Assembly (NCBI GenBank): GCA_014155875.1 | Contig: JACEFZ010025808.1 | Coordinates: forward strand, 1,398,501 to 1,462,500 | DNA length: 64,000 bases | Source of the DNA: Cepaea nemoralis | Taxonomy: Eukaryota; Mollusca; Gastropoda; Stylommatophora; Helicidae | Reading direction: 5' to 3' | In this document: in pieces, positions 47,612 through 57,587 of the stretch | Position numbering within the stretch: position 1 is the first letter of the stretch | Layout: each line of letters opens with the position of its first letter | Made by a program: the position numbers and the translations under genes | Notes under the pieces: generated by a model | Told to the model about the DNA's origin: nothing | Database searches by the model: none | Seen by the model: the letters and a program-made list of their open reading frames with translations, nothing else

Positions 47612-48290
47612 TTCGTTTAGAAATATCGTCCCTTGTAGCTTAAATGTTACTGCTTACAAGTTCCCCAGCTTAATACCGCTAAGAACACCTTCCGTCCGAC
47701 TTCAGGTCTTGTCACGTGATCATCCTAGACCCGTCTCGTGTCGACTGATTACTATTCGTCTCAGTTTCTTTGTCTCGTTTATACTAAACTGTTACTATTC
47801 TGTCTCACTAATCATTTAACTCTGTCTGATCTTATGAGTTTGACTTATCACCGTCGTTTTTTCCTTTAACACTCTACATGGTACTTTTGTGGTCATGGCA
47901 AACTCCCGTCATAAGCATCAGTGTAGGGAATGTTGAAAAGATGACGCTCTTATCTTTTCGGCAACATCATCTCCTAATTGCCAACCGTATGCTTTAACTG
48001 AGCTATTTTGTATCTCGCAACAAGAAATTTTACTTGGGAGTCCAACCGCTCGTGATAATTAACATGTCTTGACAAATACTTTAGACGTGAACAGGACAAA
48101 ATAAGCTTCTATGGAAGTAAATTATGGACAGCATGATTTACAAAGAAAATCACTTCGAAATAAATCATTGGTTTGGACCAAACAATAAAAGATGGCACAA
48201 TAAAGGGATGTAGAAGCGTGTCACAGTTATGACTTTAAAGTTGTTAACATGGTAGCAGACATGTTATATTATAACGCAGTGACAATATTT
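47612..48290. other. Upstream region of the nAChR gene
   Basis: Unique-looking sequence between the LTR element and the candidate promoter; no repeat or ORF of note. Probably 5' regulatory DNA of the gene, by position only. Confidence 0.45.
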
Positions 48291-48296
48291 CGGCGA

Positions 48297-48304
48297 TATA
48301 TAAG
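48297..48304 (+). promoter_or_regulatory. TATA box candidate of the nAChR gene
   Basis: TATATAAG lies 141 bp before the start codon of the signal-peptide exon, predicting transcription start near 48,327 and a short 5' leader of about 115 nt. The leader contains two short upstream ATGs out of frame with the main start. Confidence 0.45.
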
Positions 48305-48444
48305 CCCGTGGCAGATACGATAAGTCGGTTAAGACGATTAATCATCCCATGGCACTAAATTAGTTAACCTTTGATTTGTTCCATCACTGCAGCATGCGTT
48401 TCCAGCTCTGGATACACTCGGCATGAACAAGTTTGAGTGTTGTC

Positions 48445-48496
48445 ATGGAGTTCTCCACCCTACCACTGTTTGGTATTCTCCTGTGCTTTATCAAAG
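48445..48496 (+). CDS. nAChR subunit, exon 1 (signal peptide)
   Basis: ATG in a 'gtcATGG' context opens MEFSTLPLFGILLCFIK, a short hydrophobic signal peptide. It stops at a strong donor, AAAG|GTAAGA (donor at 48,497). Coding length is 52 nt, so the exon ends in phase 1, the phase needed by the exon at 51,816. In animal nAChR genes such as CHRNA7 the first exon also encodes just the signal peptide and ends in phase 1. A TATA box lies upstream. The link to the 51.8-kb exon is inference from phase, order and strand; transcripts would decide it. Confidence 0.6.
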
Positions 48497-48644
48497 GTAA
48501 GATAAGTGTTCGAATATAATATTGTCCCTGTTTACTACGTGTTTCCATAGCTACAGTTTTGACTATTATTATTTCAACGGAATATTAAGATAAAAGCCAC
48601 ACGCATGTACACTAAAAACATATTCTGTACAGTAGTTTTCGTTT

Positions 48645-48885
48645 GTTTTGCATATCCTTTTTACAGGACATTGCAGTCAACACCAGCATATTTCAGCTGC
48701 CGTTGATGTCTTGGCAAGTTTTACGTTCAGTGGTTTGCCATTGCTTTCTGAACGACCTTCTCATATGCCTTTCCAAAAAACCAGTGCCACGCGTTCTGCT
48801 GCCAGATCTCGCGCAGCTGTGTTTCTTTCGTGGGTATACGGGATTACGAACAGCTTCCTTAATCCCTTCGCCAAGGAAACGGCTC
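48645..48885 (-). mobile_element. SINE-A copy in nAChR intron 1
   Basis: Full-length minus-strand copy, from 'gcatatcctttttacaggac' to the head near 48,885. Flanked by ctgtacagta and ctgtgcagta, a likely target duplication within 27-bp minisatellite sequence. Confidence 0.85.
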
Positions 48886-48914
48886 TGTGCAGTATACTAA
48901 ACAAAAATAGTATG

Positions 48915-49148
48915 TACTCTCATCTCATCTCATGATGTTCCTCTTGTATCTTGCGGTGTCGAGGTGAAGTATAAACAGCGGGACAGTGCCCAATTATGGG
49001 CTTCATGTATCGATATTCCCATGGATTCTGTTATTCCCTGCGTCCATCGTTTACGTGGTCGGCCTCTTCCTCTGCTTCCCTCTGGTCTGTACATCATTGC
49101 TTGTTGTGGTATACTGTTAGTTGGTAACCTACTTGCATGGCCAAAATC
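48915..49148 (-). mobile_element. 5'-truncated LINE 3' end with (ATGAG)n tail
   Basis: Nearly identical to 8,169-8,405: same RGRGRPRKRW-type C-terminus on the minus strand and same pentamer tail. Truncated upstream at about 49,148, back into minisatellite. Confidence 0.85.
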
Positions 49149-49269
49149 TGTACAGTATACTAAACAAATATTATTACGTACAATATACGTAACTAATATA
49201 TTATGTACATTATACTAAACAAGCATATTTTATACACTATACTACACAAACATATTCTATACACGAGAC

Positions 49270-49788
49270 AACAATTATAACTTGTGGGAATCAAAAGAAA
49301 TGAATCTTAGCACTAAGTTTAGAATTATGTTACGTGACTTTTGCAGTATGTACCCGACGAGACGCTGCGAAATATGCCAGGCCATAAATAGTGCAACGTA
49401 TTGTTTGTGTCTTTGTGGTTAAAATCCATTCTTGTGAATGATCCACATTTCTGTACCCCTGTACCCAACACAATGTTACTGTAAGACTCATATCGAACCT
49501 AATACTCTCTCAGGGTTAGACGGGTATGCCACACTCCGGACCACAGCTTGCAGTTGGCGCTGTGAGGTCAGTAAAGGGCTCTTTTCTACGTCATGAGGCA
49601 GACTGGTCATATGGAGCGAGTGCCATTGTTTTATAGACCAATCGTTTCTAGATCAGTGATGCGACTAAAGTCATACCGGAACCGTTTCTAGATTAGTGAT
49701 GCGACTAAAGGACCGCTTTACTTTCCAGATTACTTTCTGGAACCCATCTTTAGCGGAGGGAGGGGGGGGGGGGAGCGCACATGGGATT
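49270..49788. other. Intron 1, unassigned
   Basis: No repeat recognised apart from a phrase 'ccgtttctagatnagtgatg' present twice (about 49,645 and 49,683) and a G-rich run near 49,757. A possible exon at 49,514 was considered and rejected on phase. Confidence 0.5.
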
Positions 49789-49789
49789 C

Positions 49790-49965
49790 CATTATCATCA
49801 TATAGCAGGTACCTTGCAGAACGTCGCACTCATAACGGCTGGCCGAGAAGCTTATCGCTCTCTTGCATGTCGTCTGCCTCATGCTGGCTGCAATGTCCCG
49901 TGTCCATCTTCGTGTTGATCTTCCCCCGCTTCTTCTCCCAGGAATCATCAGGGTTGTCCATGGGG
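49790..49965 (-). pseudogene. RTE-like LINE C-terminal relic
   Basis: The minus strand reads GRRSGGRSTRRWTRDIAASM, the RRWT..I motif of LINE C-termini seen at 8.3, 11.5 and 22.0 kb, with a cat-rich tail at 49,790. Confidence 0.6.
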
Positions 49966-50244
49966 CATATTTGTCTTTTCCATCCCGCCGAATCCCATGG
50001 TAATTTATGCATGTCTCATCCTATCCCATCCCATGGGGTTCCCATTATAATATTAACATGGAATACAGTTCAAAATAAAATTAGGACATTTATGAAAGTT
50101 TAGGTTTAGGGTCTACTAAATAGGACTATATGTACAAAGAGACACGTAAAATGAGAGAATTTATTAATTTCAATATTCAAGAGTATTTTATTTTTAAAAA
50201 AATGTTTAAACAAAATATGACAATTCAGTGTCATTCTGACTGAC
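49966..50244. other. Intron 1, unassigned AT-rich DNA
   Basis: No gene seen. A short 'atcccatcccatgggg' motif at about 50,021 resembles one at 51,230, on the other side of the hAT fragment; it might be part of that element. Confidence 0.4.
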
Positions 50245-51056
50245 ACTCTCATTCTGTTTCTGAGTCACTCTGCTCATTCAGCACATTATCAATTTCCTGC
50301 TGATCGACTGTTTCCAATAATTCAATTAATCCAGGTAATCCCTAAACCATTTCCACAATTTTCATCTTACATGCAAATCTGATATACGCAGAGTTTATAA
50401 CGAGTGCTGGTAACATCCGTTTTCGTAACTTACTCAACAACAATCCAGCTGCACTAAATAAGCGCTCTACTGCTGCTGATGACACTTTTTTTTCGCATAT
50501 CCTATTTATAGGACATCGCTGTCAACACCAGCATTTTACCGCTGTTGTTGATATCTTGGCAAGATTACGCCCAGTAGTTTGCCATTGCTTTCTGAGCGAC
50601 CGGCTCACATACCCCGTAAGTAACCAACTGGTATGGCCAAAACAATTTTCGCACTTGCTTTTAGCAGTGGAAACCTATGTTCATTTTCCCAATAATTTAA
50701 TGGTTGTGAAGTTGGTTGCCGTAATTTTTGAAACATGGTGACTTCATCTCAAGGCATTTGTTTCTGGGGTCATCAAACTTAAGTGCTTTGTTTGGTGGAG
50801 GATTCAAAAAATAAGTCAAAATCACTTTTCGGCTTTTGTTCTACAATTCCTGCTACTTTACATACAGCAGATGATTCAGAAGAAAGATTTAAATCCTTGA
50901 TGAATGAAATAACAGTTGGAACAACAGACTTAGAAAAAGCGATCCAATCATTGGCCCATTTATTGGTGTCCACATTCCCTTTCTTCTTAGTAACAACTGA
51001 CTTAACCATGTCTTCTATTTTTGCTGGTGACGCACCAAAATGTAATCTTATATAAT
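50245..51056 (-). pseudogene. hAT transposase C-terminal fragment, split by a SINE
   Basis: Minus strand. A 76-codon frame (51,009-50,779) ends with FDLFFESSTKQST. Relics of the middle follow (FDDPRNKCLEMKSP, NQLHNH). After a SINE-A insertion the hAT dimerisation signature is clear: SSAAVERLFSAAGLLLSKLR, then RMLPALVINSAYIRF (about 50,490-50,350). The SSAxxERLFSxAG pattern is diagnostic of the hAT dimerisation domain (Dimer_Tnp_hAT). After a stop an acidic tail (DQQEIDNVLNEQSDSETE) remains to about 50,250. The N-terminal zinc finger and catalytic part were not recognised. Inactive. Confidence 0.8.
50487..50638 (-). mobile_element. SINE-A copy inserted in the hAT fragment
   Basis: Minus-strand copy with poly-A at 50,487-50,495 and truncation of the tRNA-like head at about 50,628-50,638. 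It splits the hAT dimerisation domain from its upstream part, so it is younger than the hAT relic. Confidence 0.85.
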
Positions 51057-51059
51057 AAA

Positions 51060-51438
51060 AGGCTATGTGTATTTATTTATTTATCTCGTGTCCCAGCACA
51101 CGATAAAGAATATATACAAATATATAAAGAAAAAAAAAGAAGGATAAAAGGCTTTAAAAAGGTAAAAAAATATACAAAATTAAGGGTAGCTCTGACGTAG
51201 ATCAAGGTGTTATGATTTGGCTACTGTTCCATGCTGTCCCATGGGGAGTACAAATGTGTGCTGTCCCACCCGATCCCAACCCATGTTTAATATGGCAACA
51301 ACATTTCAATTGTCGAGACATGGTGTTATGTATGAACCCCTTGTCTTTGACGTGCAGCAGATCTTGTAGAAGGCCAGTATTTTCTTTGTCTTGGTCTACG
51401 GTAATCTAAGAACTCGTCCGTAACATTTAAGCTCACTA
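51060..51438. other. Intron 1, unassigned
   Basis: AT-rich then mixed DNA; no domain, splice-supported exon or repeat recognised. Confidence 0.5.
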
Positions 51439-51439
51439 A

Positions 51440-51650
51440 CTGGCACTTTGCGATCCTTATAGACGATAGTTTGTTACACTGTGCTTAAAAAAAAAGTTGG
51501 GGAAGTATAAAAACTACAACCCATGGCGGTAGCGAATATGACTGATCAGACAAATTCACGTGGTAATTGTTAATCTACAACATGGATGCATGTGAACACA
51601 TGGTCATTTCCAACATTACAAGTCAATCACAAAATTGTCTTCTTGTCTGA
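51440..51650 (-). mobile_element. Zinc-finger LINE, 3' end relic
   Basis: The reverse complement matches the last ~200 bp of the LINE at 55,431-56,303: the region around 'gtgaacacatggtcatttcc', 'ggcggtagcgaatatgactg' and the 3' terminal 'agacgatagtttg'. The zinc-finger codons are decayed. Confidence 0.75.
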
Positions 51651-51689
51651 AAGCTAAGTTCAAATTAAGAAAACTATTCCCGTATTTTT

Positions 51690-51776
51690 TGTAGTTATTG
51701 GAGATTCGAACACACAACCCCGTGACCTGAAGTCTTGCGTGCTAGTCACTATACCACCCCAGCTCACTATTTTCGC
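51690..51776 (-). mobile_element. tRNA-like SINE head or tRNA pseudogene
   Basis: The minus strand reads gagctggggtggtatagtga (A box 'tggtatagtgactagc') and then 'ggttgtgtgttcgaatctcc' (B box). The spacing suits an RNA polymerase III promoter. No matching body in this window, so SINE or tRNA relic is undecided. It lies 40 bp before the nAChR exon's acceptor. Confidence 0.5.
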
Positions 51777-51815
51777 TGTTATTTATGGACACATGTTGTC
51801 TCTTGTCATCATCAG

Positions 51816-51961
51816 ACAGCCAGCAAGGGTCTCATGAACGCCGACTACTGAACAGGCTCTTCCAGGAAACGGCTTACAACAAGCACGAGAGACCGGTAGT
51901 CAACGAGTCGGAGTCGATCCTGGTCAAATTTGGTATCATTTTACAACAAATTGTGGACGTG
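51816..51961 (+). CDS. nAChR subunit, exon 2 (start of ligand-binding domain)
   Basis: A 146-nt exon after a pyrimidine-rich tract ending in CAG (acceptor at 51,814-51,815) and before donor GTG|GTGAGT (51,962). It encodes SQQGSHERRLLNRLF, then YNKHERPVVNES and VKFGIILQQIVDV. That is the start of the extracellular ligand-binding domain of nicotinic receptors: HE(K/R)RLLxxLF, YNxxERPVxNES, LxxQQIxDV are family hallmarks. It starts with 2 nt of a split codon (phase 1) and ends in phase 0, just as CHRNA7 exon 2 (ending ...DV before DEKNQ). The Cys-loop, the subunit-defining vicinal cysteines and the membrane segments are outside this window or not found, so alpha versus non-alpha cannot be told. 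Confidence 0.9.
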
Positions 51962-52440
51962 GTGAGTACGAGTACCTTAGAGATCTCCTTATTGATATCT
52001 CGTCATGGTTGGTGGGGACCTTATCTTTGATTTATTTTTAAATTAAGAAAATTAATGTTTTTGTCTTTCTAGCCCCGCCAGTTTTTGCCCTAAAATACCG
52101 TGATTATTTTACCGTAATTGTATTGTAAAGATTTTCGGTAAAATGGCGACAGTGTAATGGTGTATTTATATTCAGAGGACGCAGTTTTCTGTGTTTTTCT
52201 TGGATGGATGTGCTGGTTTTCATTATCGGTTTTAGGAAGTTCACAAGAAACCACGAAAGGCAGGTTTTCGGTGAAATTTTGAGGGCAGCCGACGGATAGT
52301 TGTTGGTTATGCGACGGTAGGCAGACGACCACTTGAATGGGACAATGCCTACGGTCTTCGGCCAAGCAACGGCAAACTACCTTCTTTAAAGTTGTCTAGT
52401 TTATTATGATTCGTCGAATCATATAACATTACAAAAAAAG
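51962..52440. other. nAChR intron 2, 5' part
   Basis: No gene seen. I searched by eye for the short next exon expected in this family (DEKNQ...W) to the end of the window without finding it, so the intron may exceed 12 kb or the exon is diverged. Confidence 0.5.
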
Positions 52441-52454
52441 GACAGCAACAGCAA

Positions 52455-54785
52455 CACTGAAATTATCGACATGGAATGTTCGAACTTTAAGAGAAGACGG
52501 AAAATTGGATAACATCAAACAAGAAATGGGAAGAGAGAATATTAATATATTACTATTACGAATGCGTGAGACGAGATGGAAGGGAACAGGGATTAAGACA
52601 GGCGATGATGTTAAGATTATTTATTCTGAGGGAGAAGAAAGACAAACATGTGTAGCAATTATCATAAATATGCAAACATCAAAATCTGTTAAAGGATATT
52701 GGGCAGTGTCAGACAAGGTTCTATTGATGAAATTAATCGGTAGACCTTTTAACATAAACTAATTTAAATATATGCCCCAACAGGAGAAAAAAGTGAAGAC
52801 AGTATAGATACATTTTATAATGACACGTAGAATGCTTTGAAGAAATGCAAAAAATCAGAAATAACTATCATAATGGGTGAATTCATTACGACAGTAGAAA
52901 ATACAGGCGATGGATGCACATAGTTTGGGAGAACGAAACAAGAGAGGATACAGACTTGTAGAATGGACGAAAGAGCAGGAGATTATTTTCGGAAACACCT
53001 GGTTTAAGCACCATCCTAAACGATCATGGACACGAAGGAGTCCTGACAGCAGGAGTAGAAACCAGATTGATTACATCCTGTTTGGCAGAAGGTTTCGAAA
53101 TGCGTTAACAATCGCAAAATCGCAAAAACAGTTCTCAATGCAGACTGCTACAGTGATCATATGCTGCTTACAAGCACATTGAGGGTAAAGGTAAAGAAAG
53201 TCAAATATACACCAGGGGACACTAAATATGATTTGAGCAAATTGAAAACTGACCAAACAAATAAAAAACTAAAAAACAAAACACAAAACAAAAAGATAAT
53301 TTTAACATAGTAGTAAAGAACAAATTTAAAATATTGTCTGATCTAGAGATCCTATTTCAAGATGTGGATGATCAATGGGAAATGTTGGAAGACTTCAAGC
53401 AGTTTGGCTGCAGAAACAACTATTCCAAAAGTAAAGAAAGTGGGTTAAAGAAATGGATGACTGAAGACATTTTACAACTAATAAACAACAATAAAACAAC
53501 TGGAGATATGCCTCCTGAATTATGTAATTCTATATTTATTGCAATACCAAAGAAATCAGGAGCCTTGGAATGTGATCAACATCGAACAATTAGTATAATG
53601 AGCCACATCACGAAGATTTTGTAAAGCGTTAGGAAGAAAATACAACCCGAAATAGGGGAAGAACAATGGGGATTTTTAGAAGGCAAGTGCACAATTCATG
53701 ATGTGTATATGCTGACAACATTAATTGAACGTTATATTGAAGTAAACAAAGACTTACATCTTTGCTTTAATTGGCTACACAAGGACGTTTGATAAATTGA
53801 GACATGTCAACATGATAAATATGTTTGTGGATCTACAAACTGATGGGAAGGACTTGTAAAAAAATCATATATTGGAAACAACAACCTGCCATACATATTG
53901 ATAATGAAGTGGGTCACTACCAGCATATTAAGAGAGATGTGATACAGGGATGTGAACAGTCTCCAGATTTTTTTCCCCTGTACAGTTAGTATATTTTCAT
54001 AAATGTAGAAGATATGACAGGAATCATCATTGGGGGACGTATCATTAATAACATTAGATATGCAGATAATACATATTGATTGTAGACAATAAGCAGGATC
54101 TGCAACATTTAGTAGATACAGTTGTTGCACAGACTGAACAACTAGGATTATGACTAAATTGTACAAAGACACGGATTATGGTCGTCACTAGAAATAAGAA
54201 GATACCAAAATGTAAAATACAAGTAATTGGGAATAGTGTTAAACAAGTAAATAGGTGTAATTATCTCGGAACAGTCATAACATCAAAAGGAAGATGCCTT
54301 GAAGAGATTAGAACAAGAATCATCAAGGCGAAGGTAGCCTTTTGCAAGATGAAAAATACACTGACCAATAAAAATAGTAAATTGCAACGAGAAAAAGAGC
54401 GTTGAGGTACTACATAGAACTTGTACTTTGTATGGACGTAAAGCATGGACAATGAGGAAAATGCAGACAATACCATAGAGAGACGGAAAATCCAATGGCC
54501 ATGTCCTACAAGAAACAAATGAAAATCGTAAACTGATTAGAGAAATGAGGCGGAGACAGTCAAAAATATTTGGTTACGTTATGAGAAGAAAAAAAAATTA
54601 CAACTTGATGACAAATGGCAAGATCGAGGGGAAAAGAACAAGGGGAAGACAAAGAAGTAAATACCTGGATGGCTTGACCACGTGGTATGGTCGAGATAAG
54701 AACACTGAGCTGATCCACGATTCTGGTGACCGAATGAGATGGCGTCTCTTGACCGCCGACGCTTGTGGGCATGGCACATGATGAA
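52455..54785 (+). mobile_element. Near full-length decayed RTE-like LINE
   Basis: Plus strand, all domains of an RTE element in order. The AP-endonuclease start reads LSTWNVRTLREDGKLD (52,459), RETRWKGTGI, then SVKGYWAVSDKVL. After a frame break come NTWFKHHPKRSWTRRSPD, RNQIDYILFGRRF and, in another frame, DCYSDHMLL (endonuclease SDH). The RT follows: LCNSIFIAIPKKSGALECD (53,550), EEQWGFLEGKCTIHDVY, a catalytic-box relic RYADNT (54,055), NRCNYLGTVITSKGRCLEEI, and finally a 78-codon C-terminal frame (54,545-54,781) with RRRQSKIFGYVMRRKK, GKRTRGRQRSK and the terminal HGT. At least six frame breaks; dead. The tail at 54,778 is 'atgatgaat'. Confidence 0.88.
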
Positions 54786-55058
54786 TGGATTGTAAAGACA
54801 AAGTATTAACTGTGTTAGAATGGAATTCTTTGAATTACACCTAGGTCAGGGTGAGTTAGTACAAGTTGTAATTATCTGGGGTTTAAGGATGTATAAGTTA
54901 TATAGGGTGTATTTTTAATGGCTGTAGTGTTTTTGAAAATATTGCCGTTCCGTTGTGTATTCATCCTCTGTGGAGTTCATGCAACATAAAAGGTAAATAC
55001 AAAATTTGGAACGAAAATATTTTCAAAAACCCCCACAATCATTTAAAATACAGCCTGT
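54786..55058. other. Unassigned DNA
   Basis: No gene or clear repeat; AT-rich, with 'ttttnaaaata' phrases in both orientations (about 54,930 and 55,020), a weak inverted repeat. Confidence 0.45.
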
Positions 55059-55370
55059 ACTAGTACAGAGTGGGTACACGTAGTAAGTGTCTTAGAATGG
55101 TTGTACAGCTACGACTAGCACAGAGTGGGTGCGACAAGTAAATAAATGTCTTAGAATGGTTGTATAGCTAAAATTAGCACAGAGTGGGTGCAGCAAGTAA
55201 ATGTCTTACTCGTAGAATGAGGGTCTAAGAATTACAGTTAGCACAGAGCTGTCACGTGTAGTAAGTCTTAAGTAGGTCTTAGAATGTAGATCTTAGAAAT
55301 ACAATTAGCACAGAGTGGAAGTGGGTAGTTAGTAGGAGTCTTAGAATGCAGGTCCTAGAAATACAATTAG

Positions 55371-55424
<54 letters not shown>

Positions 55425-55430
55425 CACATT
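55371..55430. repeat. (CG)n-(CA)n microsatellite
   Basis: Starts gcgcgcgcac and continues as (CA)n; it adjoins the 3' end of a minus-strand LINE and probably grew from its tail. Confidence 0.95.
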
Positions 55431-56303
55431 GGCACCTTGCCGTCTTGACAGACGATAGTTTGTGCTTTATAAAGGCATAATAACTTTTACCTATGGCGGT
55501 AGCGAATGTGACTGATAAGGGCAATGTGCGCTGTAAATGTCCGTTCACAGTGGGTGCATGTGAACACGTGGTCATTTCCACCATCATGCACCATCTTACG
55601 TCTCACACGCTCGCTGTGTGACTTATCTGCAATAATTTTCTCCTTTGTCTTTATTCCATTTCTGATGTTTGCCCTCCATGCAACACGTTCAGCGGCGACT
55701 TGCTCCCAATGTGCATTATCAATGTCTGTATCAATCATGTCCCGCTTACACACATCTTTGTATCGTAGTAGAGGCCGACCCTGAGATCTCTTACCCATCT
55801 GTAATTCACCAACAAAAGATGTCCTTTGGTATTCTACCATCATCCATCCTCGTGAGATGTCCTATCCATCTAAGTCGACGAAGACTGAGCATGGAATAAA
55901 CCGTCACACAACCTGATCTTTCCAATACTTCAGTATTTGTGATTTTGTCTTGCCACTTAATACCAAGAATTCTTCGCAGACACCGCATATGAAAGCTGTT
56001 TAAACGTTTTTCTTGGTGTGAGTAAGTTGTCAAGGTTTCACTGCCATAAAGAAGAGTACTAAGGACACAGGCTTGATAGACAAGGACTTTTGTTTTGGCA
56101 GTAAGCTTCCTGTGCTTCCAGACTCTTTTTCTTAACCTGTTCATTGTTGTTGCTGCCTTACCAATCCGGATGTTGATTTCCTGATCTAGGGATAATTTGC
56201 TATTTACCACTGATCCTAGATATGTGAAATGGTCTATCATTTCTAGTTCGGAGTCGTCAATAAAGATTGATCGTATCCCATGTGCACCTTGTGACATATA
56301 CAA
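55431..56303 (-). mobile_element. 5'-truncated LINE with C-terminal C2H2 finger
   Basis: Minus strand, two overlapping frames. 56,303-55,806 (165 codons) has FTYLGSVVNSKLSLDQEI, VLSTLLYGSETLTTY and SFHMRCLRRILGIKWQDK. 55,843-55,487 (118 codons) has GELQMGKRSQGRPLLRYKDV and WEQVAAERVAWR, then a zinc finger CTHC-x12-H-x4-H (residues ~94-117). These are the thumb and C-terminal part of a non-LTR retrotransposon whose ORF2 ends in a C2H2 finger. A single frameshift near 55,810-55,843 separates the two. The 3' end is the conserved 'ctatcgtctgtcaagacgg' block, then (TG)n. The RT palm is absent. Confidence 0.85.
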
Positions 56304-56519
56304 TTATATATATACACATATATACATATACACAATTAGCACAGATTGGGCGTATATAGTAAGTATCTTAGAATGTAGGGTCTAAATGCAGGTCTTAGAA
56401 TAACAATTAGCACAGAGTAGGCGTGTGTAGTAAGAGTCTTCTTATGTAGGTATTAGAAATACAATTAGCATGGAGTGGGCGCGTGTAGTAAGTGTCTTAG
56501 TGTGTAGGTCTTAGAAATA

Positions 56520-57096
56520 CACATGAGGATAGGTTAACAAGTAAGTCACAAATGGCTTTAGAAAAATAACTAAAGATGATAATTTGAAACCAGTTTCTTT
56601 TTACACATACATTGTCCCTTTATTTCTCAACATATTTTCCACCAACATTGATGCACTTATCCCATCGTTTTATCAGTCCTCCCAAATCGGCTACATAGAA
56701 CTACGTGCTTTGTTTTCATTTACCTGCCATCCCACAGAACTGTGTGACTTAATTATTGACTCGCCCTCGTAACATTTTATACCCAGCTATGCACTGCTTT
56801 AAGGGACAAACATTTGTCAGCATAAACAGGAAACCCACCTTGGCGAGAGACATTTCGCGAATGACGCCGAAGTTGAATGTGAAGTGAAAACGTGATTTAG
56901 AAAACAGAGCACTCAGTTCTATGCAGCCGGGTTGGGAGAACTAATAAAACTATGGAATAAGTGCATCAGTGTTGGTGGATATTATGTTGAGAAATAAAGG
57001 GAAAATGTACGTATACAAATAAACTGGTATCAAGTTGTTATCATCTTTAGTTATTTTTCTACAGCTATTTGTGACTTACTTATTAACTTACCCTCG
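56520..57096. mobile_element. Mariner-derived inverted-repeat element
   Basis: Bounded by TA at 56,518-56,519 and 57,097-57,098. The two ends are long imperfect inverted repeats of about 150-190 bp, each containing a mariner terminal repeat (gtgacttact...ccctcgta) and the last codons of a mariner transposase. Read outward, the left arm (minus) encodes GGLIKRWDKCINVGGKYVEK plus stop. The right arm (plus) encodes GELIKLWNKCISVGGYYVEK plus stop. So it carries two mariner 3' ends facing out and no 5' end. An extra terminal-repeat copy lies inside at about 56,741-56,772. No transposase catalytic part is present, so it is non-autonomous. Confidence 0.8.
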
Positions 57097-57334
57097 TATT
57101 AGCATAGAGTGGGCGCGAGTAATAAGAGTTAGAATGTAGGCCTTATAATTACAATTAGCATTGAATGGAAGCGTGTAGTAAAAATATTAGAATGTCTTAG
57201 AATGACAGCTAGCATAGAGTGCCTGCAAGAGGTAATTGTCTAATGTGGAAGGTCTCAGAGTTACATTAAGCACACAGTGCTTGGGTACATCTTGGGTTGA
57301 AGGGGGTAACATCAGTTAGTAAAAAAGTTAGTAA

Positions 57335-57578
57335 CATATCCCGTGCATGACGTCACTATCAACCCCAGCATATTTTAAACATTTGTGATTTACTAGGACA
57401 TGTTTACGTTCAGTAGCCTGCCAATGCTGTCAGAGCGATCGGCGCATCATGCGGTCGGAATCAACGCAAAGCAGTATGCTTAGACATCTCCAGCAGCTTG
57501 TTTCAAACCAACGGCTCGTTAAGTCGGGGAACTGCGAAACCTGTTCACTGCCTTTAAACCACAGCGCCGGCATATAAG
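57335..57578 (-). mobile_element. SINE-A copy, diverged
   Basis: Minus strand; keeps 'tatcaaccccagcatatttt', 'ttcagtagcctgccaatgct' and the head end 'cagcgccgg'. Confidence 0.6.
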
Positions 57579-57587
57579 AGAATGAGT

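Larger units (their letters stand above)
48605..49265. repeat. 27-bp minisatellite, reverse orientation, interrupted
   Basis: Stretches at about 48,615-48,640, 48,890-48,915 and 49,148-49,265 are reverse-complement, diverged units of the minisatellite at 25.4 kb. The core 'cagtatactaaacaaa' recurs at 27-bp spacing four times after 49,150. The gaps are a SINE-A and a LINE fragment. Confidence 0.75.
55060..57285. repeat. ~60-bp degenerate minisatellite, split by insertions
   Basis: About eleven diverged copies of a ~55-67-bp unit containing 'ttagcacagagtgggcgcg', 'tgtagtaagtgtcttagaat' and 'ggtcttagaaatacaa'. Copies lie at 55,060-55,373, 56,334-56,518 and 57,099-57,285. The intervening DNA is a LINE, a microsatellite and a mariner-derived element. 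One more copy lies at about 62,055-62,110. Confidence 0.8.

Noticed and set aside
49514..49567. Possible nAChR exon (acceptor CTCTCTCAG, donor GTCAGT)
   Set aside because: It would start in phase 1 and end in phase 0, breaking the match with the exon at 51,816, and its peptide shows no receptor similarity.
52090..52365. 91-codon minus-strand ORF in nAChR intron 2
   Set aside because: No domain, no splice support; likely chance.
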